Below are positions 34,146 to 43,159 of a DNA stretch of 64,000 nt, one piece after another. Position numbers and translations under genes: made by a program. The notes under the pieces were generated by a model. It saw only the letters and a list, made by a program, of their open reading frames with translations, did no database searches and was not told where the DNA came from. This stretch comes from Actinomycetospora sp. NBRC 106378 (lineage in GTDB: Bacteria > Actinomycetota > Actinomycetes > Mycobacteriales > Pseudonocardiaceae). The stretch spans positions 496,001-560,000 of the forward strand of contig NZ_BSTT01000002.1 in assembly GCF_030269685.1 (NCBI RefSeq). The letters run 5' to 3'. The stretch's first letter is position 1. Each line of letters starts with the position of its first letter.

Positions 34146-34177
34146 GCCGGGGAACATCTCCGGCGAGGACTCCGGCG

Positions 34178-34879
34178 ATGTCCCGGCGGGCCGCGCTCGG
34201 GCTCGGGGTCGGGCTCGGGGCCGCCGGGGGAGTGGCGCTGCTCGCCGGGTGCGGGTCGCCGGCGCCGACGACGGACCCGGCCGCGCTGCCCGACGTCCGG
34301 AACACGGTCTCGACGGTGTGGAGCAACCGCCCCGACGGGCCGATGCCCGCCGTCGGCGACGAGGGGACGCCGTTCACCGTCGTGCTCACGGGGGCGCCGC
34401 AGCGGCCCACGGTGGCGGACGGGGCCCTCGTCGGGAACCTGCCCCGTCCGGGCGCGATCTACGTCGGGCAGCAGCTCGCCGCGCCGGTGCGCCGGCTCGG
34501 GGCGCGGTTCGGGTTCGGGACGGGGGACGCCGGGGGCGCGCTGGCCCTCGTCGCGTTCACCGACGAGCAGCCCCCGCGCGCCAACCTGCACCTGTCGCTG
34601 ACCTCGGACCGCTGGATCCTGGGGGTCGTCGCCGACGGGGGCGTCGACGAGGTCGCGCGGGACTTCTACGCGACGCCGGTCCCGACCGACGGCACCCCCG
34701 TGCAGGGCGAGGTGCGCCTCGCCGGGACCACCGCCTTCGTCGCGGTGCCCGACGGCAGCGTCCGCCGGGTCGACGACCCCCGCTTCGGCGCGGTCGCCGG
34801 CTCGATCGCGACGTGGGAGTTCTTCAAGCTCACCCCCGACTCCTCCGACGTGCGGATGTACGCGACGTGGGCGGGGTGA
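34178..34879 (+). CDS. Putative Tat-exported lipoprotein
   Basis: About 233 residues. The N-terminus SRRAALGLGVGLGAAGGVALLAGC has a twin-arginine pair, a hydrophobic core and a lipobox (LLAGC), so it should be exported by Tat and lipid-anchored. The rest is unrecognised, beta-rich, and ends TWEFFKLTPDSSDVRMYATWAG. An ATG at 34142 overlapping the kinase stop would add 12 residues; 34178 is preferred because GAGGA lies 8 nt upstream and the signal then begins correctly. It may help assemble or anchor the polymer. Confidence 0.65.
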   Translation: MSRRAALGLGVGLGAAGGVALLAGCGSPAPTTDPAALPDVRNTVSTVWSNRPDGPMPAVGDEGTPFTVVLTGAPQRPTVADGALVGNLPRPGAIYVGQQLAAPVRRLGARFGFGTGDAGGALALVAFTDEQPPRANLHLSLTSDRWILGVVADGGVDEVARDFYATPVPTDGTPVQGEVRLAGTTAFVAVPDGSVRRVDDPRFGAVAGSIATWEFFKLTPDSSDVRMYATWAG

Positions 34880-36417
34880 TCGCGCCGCCGCGGCGGCGGG
34901 TGTCGCTGGCCGCGCTCGTGTTCTGGGCCGCCGGGCTGGTGCTCGGCGCGGTCAAGCTCGTGACGGTCGTGGCCACGCCCGACCCGTGGAAGCTCCTCGC
35001 GTTCGGCTCCGACGACGTGCACTACTACCTGCTCACGGCCCTGCACGCGGCCGCGGGGGACGGCTCGACCTTCGACGGGCTGCAGCCCACCAACGGCTAC
35101 CAACCCCTGTGGTTCCTGCTGCTCACCGGCCTGTTCCTGCCCGGGGTGGACCGGTCGGGCGCGGTGGTCGTCACGATGGTGCTGCTCGTCGTCCTCTGGG
35201 CCCTGGCGCTGTGGCTGGTGTGGCGGATCGCCGCGGTGACGGTGGGGCCGGTCGGCGCCGTGGCGGCGCTCGTGGTGCTGCTCCCGCACGCCCGCTGGTG
35301 GGGTGGCTGCGAGAACGCGCTCGTGGCGGTGCTGCTGCTGGCGCTCGTCGACGTCGTCCTGCGCCGGCGGTTGCTGGACCGGCCCGACGTCGGGTCGGTG
35401 CGGGTCGCCGGGGTGCTGCTCGCGCTGCTCTCGTTGGGGCGGCTGGACTGTGCGGTGCTGGTCGGGCTGTTCGCGCTCGTGGGGTGGTGGCGCTGGCGGT
35501 CGGTGCGCCTCGTGCTGGATCTGGTGGCGCCGGCCGTGGTGTCGCTGGTGGTCGACGCGGCGGTGAACCACGCCCTGCTCGGGTCGGCGCTGCCGGTCAG
35601 CGGGGTGGCGAAGCAGCTCGGTTCGGGGGAGAACTGGGCGGCGCTGGGTCAGTTCCTGCTCTACGGCTCCCTCGGTCCGTTGCCGATGGGGTTCGGGCTC
35701 ACGGTGCTGGTGCTGGCGGTCGTGGCGTGGGTGGTGGCTCCGGGGGTCCCGCGGGCCGCCGAGCTCCGGGCGCTGATCGTGCTGCTCGTGCTGGCGCAGC
35801 TGATCCAGGTGGCCTGGTACGTCGTGACGACCCCGGGCTGGGAGCTGCAGAGCTGGTACTTCTCCACCGGGACGGTGGCGTTGGTGCTCTCAACGCTGGT
35901 GATCGGCGCGCGGCTGTCGGCCGTGCGCCTCGCGGCTCCGGTGATCGTGGGTCTCGCGGTGCTGATGCTGGCCGTGTTCGCCGGCAAGGAGGCCGTGCAG
36001 GTGCTGCCGCGCGACCCGTCGTCGTCGCCGTACACCCGCGACATCGACGCCGGGCAGTGGGCGGACCGGACGCTGCCGCCCGGATCGGTGCTCGCGATGG
36101 GGGACTGGGCGGGCTCCTTCGCCTTCTCCACGCAGCATCCGGTGGTGCAGCTCGAGGGCCTCGTCGGGTCCCCGCAGTACCTGGCGGCGCTGCAGGCGGG
36201 CCGCGGGGCCGAGTACCTGCGCTCGCTCGGCGTCGACTACTACGTGCGCCTGCTGCACCCGGGGGAGCCGCTGTCCTGTCGACCCGCCGAGCCGTGGTTC
36301 GGCACCGGGCCGAAGCTCGACCTCGACCTGTGCGGGCGCCCGATCGTCTATCGCGGCGACGTGCGGGGGGCGATCGACCTCGTGGTGTGGGACCTGCGCG
36401 GCGTCCCGGGGCCGTAA
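34876..36417 (+). CDS. Polytopic membrane protein, GT-C/GT39-like
   Basis: A 513-residue protein with about 10 membrane helices and a soluble C-terminal domain (from about 385) lying outside. An early loop with FGSDDVHYYLLTALHAA, containing an acidic D-D pair after the first helix, and TNGYQPLWFLLLTG are typical of GT-C enzymes that use a lipid-phosphate sugar donor. It may add a side sugar to the exported glycan or to proteins. GTG 34876 overlaps the lipoprotein stop (GTGA). Confidence 0.65.
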   Translation: MIAPPRRRVSLAALVFWAAGLVLGAVKLVTVVATPDPWKLLAFGSDDVHYYLLTALHAAAGDGSTFDGLQPTNGYQPLWFLLLTGLFLPGVDRSGAVVVTMVLLVVLWALALWLVWRIAAVTVGPVGAVAALVVLLPHARWWGGCENALVAVLLLALVDVVLRRRLLDRPDVGSVRVAGVLLALLSLGRLDCAVLVGLFALVGWWRWRSVRLVLDLVAPAVVSLVVDAAVNHALLGSALPVSGVAKQLGSGENWAALGQFLLYGSLGPLPMGFGLTVLVLAVVAWVVAPGVPRAAELRALIVLLVLAQLIQVAWYVVTTPGWELQSWYFSTGTVALVLSTLVIGARLSAVRLAAPVIVGLAVLMLAVFAGKEAVQVLPRDPSSSPYTRDIDAGQWADRTLPPGSVLAMGDWAGSFAFSTQHPVVQLEGLVGSPQYLAALQAGRGAEYLRSLGVDYYVRLLHPGEPLSCRPAEPWFGTGPKLDLDLCGRPIVYRGDVRGAIDLVVWDLRGVPGP

Positions 36418-36440
36418 CACCGGCGTGCCACGATCACGCG

Positions 36441-36659
36441 ATGCGCCCCGGCCGACGCCTCCGGAACCCGACCCGACGCCGGGTGCTGGCGGGGGTCCTG
36501 GTCGTCGTGGCGATCGCCTGGCTGCCGCTCAACAAGCCGGTCGAGGGTCCCTGGCTGCTCCGGCTCGCGCCCGGGCACTCCGTGACGGCCGCGGATCTGG
36601 TCTCGGTCGCGCTGGTCCTCGTCGCGGTCGGGCTGCTGTGGAGCACCCGACGGCGGTGA
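36441..36659 (+). CDS. Small two-helix membrane protein
   Basis: A 72-residue protein: basic N-terminus (RPGRRLRNPTRRR), helix VLAGVLVVVAIAWLPL, short loop NKPVEGPWLLRLAPGHSVT, helix AADLVSVALVLVAVGLLW and a basic end. It resembles small polysaccharide-locus membrane proteins without a known job. ATG 36441. The stop is 3 nt from that of the convergent SGNH gene. Confidence 0.55.
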   Translation: MRPGRRLRNPTRRRVLAGVLVVVAIAWLPLNKPVEGPWLLRLAPGHSVTAADLVSVALVLVAVGLLWSTRRR

Positions 36660-36662
36660 CGG

Positions 36663-37847
36663 CTAGAGCAGGACCGCCGCGACCGCCTGCGCGATGTCCT
36701 CGCTGCCCCGGTCGTTCGGGTGGATGCCGTCGGTGAAGAACCCCCGGGCGGCAGCGTCGGCGTGCGCCCCCCAGCGGGCGCGCAGGTCGAGCAGGGGGAC
36801 GTCCTCGGCGTCGGCGAGCCCGTAGAGCGCCGCGAGGTAGTCGGTCAGCGGCGGGTCGAGCACGTGGTCGGGCGGGAAGATCCCGGGGTCGGGTTCGCCC
36901 GGGGTGGCGAGCAGGACGTCGCCCCCCGTCGCCCGTTGCCGGCGGATCGTGGTGCGGATCCGCTCGACGAACGTCGCCACCGGCACGTGCGCGCGGAAGT
37001 CGTTGGCCGAGACCAGCAGGATCGCGAGGTCGGCGGCCATCGCGTCCACGCTGACGGCGAGTCCGCGCAGGCCCCCGGCGTCGTCGGCGACCAGCGACCC
37101 GGCGGACAGGCCCGCCCGCGCGAGGTTGGAGACCCGCATCCCGGTCGCGGTCCCCGCCTCCACCCCGAGCAGCGAGGCGGTCGACGTCGGCTCGCGTCCG
37201 GGGGAGAGGACCCGCAGCACGTGGGTGCCGTACTGCCCCGCGGGCACCGTGGAGACCACGTGGGTCGACCCCACCTGCGACGACGGCAGGACCGGCACCC
37301 CGTCGACGGCGAAGCGGATCCCCGGCCCGAGGTGGTGCACCCGGAAGGTGTCGCCGTCGCCGGTGAACTCGACCGCCGCCCCGTCGTCGGGAGCGCCGGG
37401 GATGCGCAGGCAGGCGCAGGCGTGCATCCCCAGCGGGGCCTCGCCGACCGGCCCGAACACCTGGAAGCGCGGGTCGGTCGGCAGCAGCCCGTTCCACGGC
37501 ACCGCGACGCCGGTCCCCGACGGGCCGAACCGGCCGTCGAGGATCCGCCGCAGGCGCCCGGGCCAGGAGTACTGCTGGCACGGACGCGACAGGCCCGGCA
37601 CCCCGGCGCCGTGGGTGATCGAGTCGAGCATCGTCGTGACGTGCCCGCGCCCGGCCGTACGCGCCGCGGTCCAGCGGGGCCACGGGGCGTCCGGGTGGTA
37701 GAGCGACCGGGCCGGGTCCCAGGCGTGCACCCCGCTCGCCCACGCCGGACGGTCCGCGGGCGGGGGCGAGGAGCAGGCCGCCGCGAACGCGCCGGCCGCG
37801 CCGAGGGCGCCCAGCGCGAGCACCCGACGGCGCGGTATCCCGACCAC
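36663..37847 (-). CDS. SGNH/GDSL-type hydrolase, Tat lipoprotein
   Basis: A 394-residue exported esterase-like protein. The N-terminus PRRRVLALGALGAAGAFAAACSS carries a twin-arginine signal and a lipobox. Residues: nucleophile serine in TMLDSITHG (block I, here L-D-S instead of G-D-S), asparagine in VSANDFR (block III) and the D-x-x-H of DGIHPND (block V). A beta-sandwich-like part sits between, as in two-domain acetylesterases. It may deacetylate the surface glycan. GTG 37847 has GGAGG 8 nt upstream; divergent from the glycosyltransferase at 37950. Confidence 0.75.
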   Translation of the reverse strand: MVGIPRRRVLALGALGAAGAFAAACSSPPPADRPAWASGVHAWDPARSLYHPDAPWPRWTAARTAGRGHVTTMLDSITHGAGVPGLSRPCQQYSWPGRLRRILDGRFGPSGTGVAVPWNGLLPTDPRFQVFGPVGEAPLGMHACACLRIPGAPDDGAAVEFTGDGDTFRVHHLGPGIRFAVDGVPVLPSSQVGSTHVVSTVPAGQYGTHVLRVLSPGREPTSTASLLGVEAGTATGMRVSNLARAGLSAGSLVADDAGGLRGLAVSVDAMAADLAILLVSANDFRAHVPVATFVERIRTTIRRQRATGGDVLLATPGEPDPGIFPPDHVLDPPLTDYLAALYGLADAEDVPLLDLRARWGAHADAAARGFFTDGIHPNDRGSEDIAQAVAAVLL

Positions 37848-37949
37848 GGGCGCATCCTCCGACCTGACGACCCCGTTCACCCGTCCGCGCTCAAGATCGT
37901 CACGTCCCGAGACCGCGTTGTTTACACGTCGCTGGTCGAATCCGCCGTG

Positions 37950-39029
37950 ATGTCCCGTCTCGCCGTCCTGAGCCTCACCGACCCCGACGCCGTCACCTCC
38001 GGCGGCACGGCGCGCACGCGCGCCCTCCGGGACGCGGTGCGGTCCGCGGGCCACGACGTCGAGTGCTTCTTCCCGACGACGGGTGCGGCCAGCCTGGGCA
38101 CGCGGGTCCCGGGCCGGCTCGGGGCGCTGAAGCGGCACTTCCTGCCGTTGCCGACCGTCGCCGGGGGTCGCAACCCGGCGCTCGCGCAGCGCCTGGCCGC
38201 GGCCGGCCCGTTCGACGCCGTCATCGTCTCCGCGCTCTCCCAGGTCCCGCTCGCCGCCGCCACCGGTGCGCCGGTGTGGGTCGACTTCATGGACCTGTGG
38301 AGCGCGTTCGCCGACCGGGAGGCCGCCGCCCGCTCCGGGCCCGCCCGCGTCACGGCCCGCGCCCAGGCCCGACGCCTGCGCCGCGCCGAGGAGGCCGCGA
38401 TCGCGGGCGGCGCGGCCGTCACCGCCGCGGGCTGGCGCGACGCGGAGGTGCTGCGCGACCGCCGGCACGCGATCTCGTGGCTGCCGACCCCCGCCCCGTC
38501 CCGCCCGGCCGCCCGACGCCCCGGGCCCGTCCGCACGGTCGGCCTGCTCGGGGACTTCACCTACTGGCCCAACCTCGACGCCCACGACGTGCTCGTGCGG
38601 CACTGGCTGCCCGGCCTGCGCGACGCGGGCGTGGACGTCGTCGTCGCCGGCCGCGGCAGCGCGGACCTGCCGCCGGTGGCCGGCGTCGAGCGCCTCGGAC
38701 CCGTCGACCGGCTCGAGGACTTCTACGCCCGCGTGGACGCCGTGCTGGCCCCGGTCCGGCTCGGCGGCGGCATCAAGGTCAAGGTGGTCGAGGCCCTGCT
38801 GGCCGGGGTCCCCGTCGTCGCCACCCGGATCGCGCTCGAGGGCCTACCTCCTGCGGTCCGGGACCTCGCGGCCGCCGTCGAGCCGACCGGTTCGGCGGCG
38901 GCCGCCCTGCCCGCCCTGCCCGCGGTCGACCCCGGCGACCCCCGCCTGCACCCGCTCACGACGACGGGGTTCGCCGAGGCCGTCGACGACGTCCTCGCGC
39001 GGCTGCTCCGGGTCCGGGCGGCCGCGTGA
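37950..39029 (+). CDS. Glycosyltransferase, GT4-like
   Basis: A 359-residue GT-B enzyme with a Rossmann start (LAVLSLTDPDAVTSGGTARTRALRDAV) and donor domain (VRTVGLLGDFTYWPNLDAHDVL, VVAGRGSADLP, APVRLGGGIKVKVVEALLAGVPVV). The GGGIKVKVVEALLAGVPVV stretch is typical of GT4 members adding sugars to surface glycans. ATG 37950 or GTG 37947; the region upstream (about 100 bp, divergent from the SGNH gene) has AT-rich TTGTTTACAC just before the gene, a probable promoter. Confidence 0.8.
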   Translation: MSRLAVLSLTDPDAVTSGGTARTRALRDAVRSAGHDVECFFPTTGAASLGTRVPGRLGALKRHFLPLPTVAGGRNPALAQRLAAAGPFDAVIVSALSQVPLAAATGAPVWVDFMDLWSAFADREAAARSGPARVTARAQARRLRRAEEAAIAGGAAVTAAGWRDAEVLRDRRHAISWLPTPAPSRPAARRPGPVRTVGLLGDFTYWPNLDAHDVLVRHWLPGLRDAGVDVVVAGRGSADLPPVAGVERLGPVDRLEDFYARVDAVLAPVRLGGGIKVKVVEALLAGVPVVATRIALEGLPPAVRDLAAAVEPTGSAAAALPALPAVDPGDPRLHPLTTTGFAEAVDDVLARLLRVRAAA

Positions 39030-39733
39030 GGGTCCGGGGCCGAGGTCAGCGGTGGCCCACCGCTGACACCCGACGTCAGCCGTGTGCCACCGCTGACGTC
39101 CGGGCGCTGCTCCTCGCGGCCCTGCTCGCCCTGCTCGCCGGCTGCGCGTCCGTCCCGACGCCGACCACCGCCGCCGACGGTCGGCTCGTGGTCCCGTCCG
39201 ACCGGCCGGTCGCCCTGCTCGTGGCCGGCGACTCCCTGGCCGCCGGCTTCACGACGACCGACGGCGACCGGGCCTTCGTCCGGATCATCGCGACGACGCT
39301 CGGGGCCACCGTGACGATGCCGCCGCTGCGCGACCAGCCACTGACCACCGTCGACCGGGTGCTCGACATGCCCGGCGGCCAGGACGTGGTGCTGGTCGAG
39401 CTCGGGACCAACGACATCGGCCGCCGCACCCCGGCGATCGACTTCCGCGCCCGCTACGCCGCCCTGCTCGACCGCGCCCGCGAGGGATCGCCCGCCGCCG
39501 CGCTCGTCTGCCTCGGCACCTGGGCCGGCGACGGCGGGAGCTCGGGCGGCGCGGACTACGACACGATCATCTCCTCGCTGTGCGCCGAGCGCGCCGGCCG
39601 CTTCGTCGACCTCGGCCCGATCTACCGCGCCCCCGGCACCCGCGGCACCACCGACTTCCACCCCGACGACGACGGGCACCGCATGATCGCCGACGCGGTC
39701 CTCGGCGTGCTCGACACCCAGGAGGACCCGTGA
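39026..39733 (+). CDS. SGNH hydrolase, putative lipoprotein
   Basis: A 235-residue GDSL esterase: nucleophile in VAGDSLAAG, block III in LGTNDIG, and D-x-x-H in DFHPDDDGH. A lipobox (LLALLAGC, C40) follows an unusual 25-residue lead. That lead (QRWPTADTRRQPCATAD) is encoded by two palindromes at 39045-39100; no other in-frame start codon exists before the lipobox, so the palindromes are translated. GTG 39026 overlaps the glycosyltransferase stop. Probably trims acyl groups from the exported glycan. Confidence 0.75.
   Translation: MRVRGRGQRWPTADTRRQPCATADVRALLLAALLALLAGCASVPTPTTAADGRLVVPSDRPVALLVAGDSLAAGFTTTDGDRAFVRIIATTLGATVTMPPLRDQPLTTVDRVLDMPGGQDVVLVELGTNDIGRRTPAIDFRARYAALLDRAREGSPAAALVCLGTWAGDGGSSGGADYDTIISSLCAERAGRFVDLGPIYRAPGTRGTTDFHPDDDGHRMIADAVLGVLDTQEDP
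39045..39100. repeat. Two adjacent palindromes inside the SGNH gene start
   Basis: First: GTCAGCGGTGG-C-CCACCGCTGAC (39045-39067), 11-bp arms. Second: GACGTCAGC...GCTGACGTC (39072-39100), 9-bp arms, 11-nt loop. Both share GTCAGC and CCACCGCTGAC, so they look like a duplicated element. They encode the extra N-terminal residues of the lipoprotein. Confidence 0.75.
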
Positions 39734-40449
39734 CCCTGCTCGAACAGCTCCCCGACCAGGCCAGCGAGGTCGCCCTGATCACGGGCTGGATCGAGAGCGC
39801 CCGTCCCGACGCCGGGCCGGTGCGGATCCTCGAGGCGGGCTGCGGGAACCACTGGCCGCTGGCGGTGCCCGACGCGCACCTCACCGGGCTCGACCTCGAC
39901 GCCGACGCCCTGCGCATCCGCCGTGAGGAGCTCGGTGACCTCGACGAGGCCGTCGTCGGGGACCTCGTCGACGCCGACCTGCCCGACGGCGGGTTCGACG
40001 TCGCCTACTGCGCCTACGTCCTCGAGCACGTCCCGGCGGCCGACCGGGTGCTCGGGAACCTGCTGCGCTGGGTCCGGCCGGGCGGCCTCGTCGTCGTGAA
40101 GGTCCCCGACCCGCACTCGGTGCGCGGCGCGGTGACCCGGGTGACGCCGCACTGGTTCCACGTCGCCTACTGGCGCTACGTGGTGCGCTACCCGCACGCC
40201 GGGGAGCCCGGGTACTCGCCCTACCCGACCTTCTACCACCCGGTGATCTCGCGTGCGGGCCTGCGCCGCTTCGCCGCCGAGACGGGGGCGGAGATCGTCG
40301 CCGAGCGCGGCGACTCCCGCTACAACGGCGACGCGCCCGGGCTGCTCGGGCGGGCGATCGGGCGGTTCGTGTCGGCGGTCGCGACGGCATCGCGCGGGCG
40401 GCTGACCGCCACGCACGACAACCTGCTGGTCATCCTGCGTCGACCCTGA
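39730..40449 (+). CDS. Class I SAM-dependent methyltransferase
   Basis: A 239-residue methyltransferase with an intact motif I (ILEAGCGNHWPLAVP, E-x-G-x-G), an acidic residue at the end of the second strand (GLDLDADAL) and FDVAYCAYVLEHV/LRWVRPGG as motifs II-III. It is likely to O-methylate a glycan sugar in the cytoplasm. GTG 39730 overlaps the SGNH stop. Last gene of this short plus-strand run; convergent with the hexapeptide acyltransferase, with 9 bp between the stops. Confidence 0.85.
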   Translation: MTLLEQLPDQASEVALITGWIESARPDAGPVRILEAGCGNHWPLAVPDAHLTGLDLDADALRIRREELGDLDEAVVGDLVDADLPDGGFDVAYCAYVLEHVPAADRVLGNLLRWVRPGGLVVVKVPDPHSVRGAVTRVTPHWFHVAYWRYVVRYPHAGEPGYSPYPTFYHPVISRAGLRRFAAETGAEIVAERGDSRYNGDAPGLLGRAIGRFVSAVATASRGRLTATHDNLLVILRRP

Positions 40450-40458
40450 CGCAGCCGG

Positions 40459-41283
40459 TCACGCGCGGGAGCGCACCACCCGCGCCGGCACCCCGGCGAG
40501 CACCGAGTACGGCGGGCAGGAGTGGGTGACCACCGCGCCCGCCGCCACGACGGTGCCCGTCCCGAGCTCCACGCCGTCCAGGATCACCGCGCCGGTCCCG
40601 ATCCAGCAGTCGTCGCCGATCGTCACCCCCTGCTCGGTGGTGCCCTGCCGGTTGATCGGCACCCGCGGGTCGTCGTAGACGTGGTTCTGGGCGTGGATCG
40701 CGACGCGCTGCCCGACGAGGACGTCGTTCCCGACGACGACGGGCGCGGCCGCCCCGATGAACCCGTAGTCGCCGAGCGAGCTGTTGTCCCCGAGCCGGAT
40801 CCCGGCCCCGAGCTCGTGCAGGACGCCGGTGCACTCCATGGTCGCCCACCGCCCGATCGTCACGCCGCGACCGAGCACGACGCCGTCGCGCGCGAGAGCC
40901 CGGATCGTCACCCCGCGCTCGAGGACACTGCCGGCCCCCATCGTGAGGTGGCGGCGGTGCGCGATCCGGACGCCGTCCTCGCAGAACCGCAGGCGCGGCC
41001 CGGCGACCCCGCGCAGCCGCCACTGCGCCGCGAGCAGGCTCGTCGCCCGGGCCCGCAGCTCGGCGAGCAACGAGCGCTGGGAGATGGCCGGGTCGACGTG
41101 GTACGGCCGCCCGCCGCGGATCGCGGGGACTGCCCGGGCGATGAGGCGGTGCAGCGGGGGAGACGCAGCGGAGCGGAGCTCGACCGGGTCGGGGGGAGAC
41201 GCAGCGGAGCGGAGCTCGACCGGGTCGGGGGGAGACGCAGCGGAGCGGAGCTCGACCGGGTCGGGGGGAGCAGGCGGCGTCAT
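40459..41283 (-). CDS. Left-handed beta-helix (hexapeptide) acyltransferase with 12-residue N-terminal repeats
   Basis: A 274-residue acyltransferase. Residues 6-41 are three exact copies of DPVELRSAASPP, then about 60 residues of helix, then LbetaH coils (TIRALARDGVVLGRGVTIGRWATME, GIRLGDNSSLGDYGFIGAA, VTIGDDCWIGTGAVILDGVELGTGTVVAAGAVV). The VYDDP/HAQNH region supplies the catalytic histidine, as in maltose/galactoside acetyltransferases. It probably acetylates a sugar precursor. ATG 41283 overlaps the SGNH stop. Confidence 0.82.
   Translation of the reverse strand: MTPPAPPDPVELRSAASPPDPVELRSAASPPDPVELRSAASPPLHRLIARAVPAIRGGRPYHVDPAISQRSLLAELRARATSLLAAQWRLRGVAGPRLRFCEDGVRIAHRRHLTMGAGSVLERGVTIRALARDGVVLGRGVTIGRWATMECTGVLHELGAGIRLGDNSSLGDYGFIGAAAPVVVGNDVLVGQRVAIHAQNHVYDDPRVPINRQGTTEQGVTIGDDCWIGTGAVILDGVELGTGTVVAAGAVVTHSCPPYSVLAGVPARVVRSRA
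41160..41267 (-). repeat. Three exact 36-bp tandem repeats encoding DPVELRSAASPP
   Basis: Copies at 41160-41195, 41196-41231 and 41232-41267 are identical, so expansion is recent. Each unit is 12 codons, so the frame is kept. They lie within the first 41 residues of the acyltransferase. Confidence 0.9.
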
Positions 41284-42053
41284 CGCGGGGCCTCCGGGAG
41301 GGCGGTGAGGAGCAGTTCGGCGTAGCGCCGGTGGCCCTCGACGGTGGGGTGGGCGCCGTCGGGGCCCCAGGGGATCCGCCAGTCGAGGGCGGGGACGTAG
41401 GTGCGCTCGGCGGCCGCGGTCGCCGCGCGCAGCACCCCGTCGAGCCGGGCGACGTCGTCCGGCGACGCCACGGGCGGCACGACCGGACCGATCACGACGA
41501 CGGCCGGGACCCCACGCAGCCGGCCCAGCAGGTCGGTGATCGCGGCGCCGACCTCGGCCGGGGGCCGGAGCCGGTCGTTGAGACCGCCCTCGACGACGAC
41601 GAGCCGGGGAGCCCGGGCGAGGACGGCGCCGACGCGGTCGGCGTAGGTCTGGTTCCCGCAGTAGCCGGGGTTGACGAAGCCGGTGCCGTCGATCGCGTCG
41701 ACCCACGTCGTCGTCCCCCACGCGCGACCGACCGCGGCGGGGAAGGCCTCCGCCTTGGGGTCGGGCAGCGTGGATCCCTCGGCGAGGGAGTCCCCGAGGA
41801 CCACGGCGGTCGGCCCGCCCGTGCTGACCGGGACGGTGTCGTCGCGCCGCGCCGTGGTCAGGCGGGTGACGCCGGCGCAGCGCTCGGCGGTGAGGTCGGC
41901 CGGGGTCGCCGCCGGGACGTCGGCCGCCGGCGGGCCGCTCGGCGCGAGCGCGGTCTCCCGGGCCGCCACGAGGACGACGGCGGCGGTCAGGACGAGCCCG
42001 ACGACGGCGAGCGCCACCCGCCGTCGTCGGGAACGGACCTCTCCGTCGATCAC
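41280..42053 (-). CDS. SGNH hydrolase/acyltransferase partner domain, membrane-anchored
   Basis: A 257-residue protein: an N-terminal signal-anchor (RRRRVALAVVGLVLTAAVVLVAA), then an SGNH domain with VVLGDSLAEG, EGGLNDRLRPP and DGAHPTVEGH as blocks I, III and V. Such proteins act with AT3 membrane acyltransferases, accepting the acyl group outside and moving it to the glycan; in OafB-type enzymes the two are fused, here they are adjacent genes with a 4-nt overlap (GTG 42053 in the AT3 stop). Confidence 0.8.
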   Translation of the reverse strand: MIDGEVRSRRRRVALAVVGLVLTAAVVLVAARETALAPSGPPAADVPAATPADLTAERCAGVTRLTTARRDDTVPVSTGGPTAVVLGDSLAEGSTLPDPKAEAFPAAVGRAWGTTTWVDAIDGTGFVNPGYCGNQTYADRVGAVLARAPRLVVVEGGLNDRLRPPAEVGAAITDLLGRLRGVPAVVVIGPVVPPVASPDDVARLDGVLRAATAAAERTYVPALDWRIPWGPDGAHPTVEGHRRYAELLLTALPEAPR

Positions 42054-43159
42054 CGTGGGATCTCGGTGGCGGGGGCGGGCAGGACGACGGGGAGCACGGT
42101 CTCCGCCCGCCGTGCGCGGCGTCGCGCGGGCCACTCGCGCACGGGGCGCTCGACGAGCACGCACGACGCCCAGGCGAGCGGCAGGGTGACCGCGAGCGCC
42201 GCCGCGAGCAGCAAGAACGGCCGCCCGACCCCGACGCCGAGCAGGACGAGCAGCTGCTGGACCGGGTAGCCGTAGAGGAAGACGCCGAAGGAGACGTCCC
42301 AGCGCAGCCGCAGGCGGGGGTGGCGCAGCGAGGCCGCCGTCGTGTGGAGCAGGTAGACCAGCGCCGGGGCCGTCAGCGGGGAGACCGCCGGCACGGCGAG
42401 CCCCACGACGGAGAGGGCCGCGGCGCCCGCGACCCACCACCGCCCGACCGGCAGCCGGTCGCGGTAGAGGTACACCACCGACCCGAGCAGGAAGTGCGAG
42501 ACGAAGCGCAGCGTCTGCGTCTCCAGCCAGAGTCCGGGCGACCCCCAGGTCCGCGCGACGAGGAACGCCGCGAGGACGACCGCGGCGAGCGCGAGCACCG
42601 CCCGGCGGTGCCGCCAGAGGCCGAGGACGCCGAGCGTCACCACCATGAGGTAGCAGAACGTCTCCCACTGCAGGCTCCACAGCGTGCCGTTCCAGGCGCC
42701 GTCGAGCGGCACCCCGGTCGGCGTCCCCGCGACGTCGAAGAAGCTCATGTGCGTGGTGGCGTTCGCCGCGACGTACGCCCACGCCGAGTGCGGGCCGGAG
42801 AACACGGCGGTGGGGTCGGTGCCGGCGATCCACGCGCCGAGCGGGGCGACGACGAACCCCGTGACCACCAGGCAGACCCAGAACCCCGGGAACATCCGCA
42901 GGAAGCGGGCCTCGAGATGCCGGCCCACCCGTGGGAGGCGTTCCCAGCTTGCGAGGACGAGGAAGCCACTGATCGCGAAGAACAGGTCCAGCGTCGTCTC
43001 GAGGAACCCCACGACCACCGAGCTCGACGCGTCGACGTCGGTCCCGGCGAGCGGGAAGGAGTGCCAGGTGACGACGAGGCAGGCGAGCCCGAGTCGGATG
43101 AGGTCGTAGCCGTTGCGCCGCGGGTCGTAGCGCGCGCCGAGGGTCTGCACCGGCCTCAC
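42050..43159 (-). CDS. AT3-family membrane acyltransferase
   Basis: A 369-residue protein with about 10 helices. The N-terminal RNGYDLIRLGLACLVVTWHSFPLAG carries the essential R-x10-H pattern of the acyltransferase-3 family, and ISGFLVLASW follows. It carries an acyl (usually acetyl) group through the membrane to the outer-face glycan. GTG 43159 overlaps the stop of the 47-residue zinc-ribbon gene, and its own stop overlaps the SGNH gene, so all three are coupled. Confidence 0.85.
   Translation of the reverse strand: MRPVQTLGARYDPRRNGYDLIRLGLACLVVTWHSFPLAGTDVDASSSVVVGFLETTLDLFFAISGFLVLASWERLPRVGRHLEARFLRMFPGFWVCLVVTGFVVAPLGAWIAGTDPTAVFSGPHSAWAYVAANATTHMSFFDVAGTPTGVPLDGAWNGTLWSLQWETFCYLMVVTLGVLGLWRHRRAVLALAAVVLAAFLVARTWGSPGLWLETQTLRFVSHFLLGSVVYLYRDRLPVGRWWVAGAAALSVVGLAVPAVSPLTAPALVYLLHTTAASLRHPRLRLRWDVSFGVFLYGYPVQQLLVLLGVGVGRPFLLLAAALAVTLPLAWASCVLVERPVREWPARRRARRAETVLPVVLPAPATEIPR

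Noticed and set aside
41160-41267. 36-bp repeats as a CRISPR array
   Set aside because: The unit length matches a CRISPR repeat, but there are no spacers, the copies touch, and the repeats are in frame within an acyltransferase gene.
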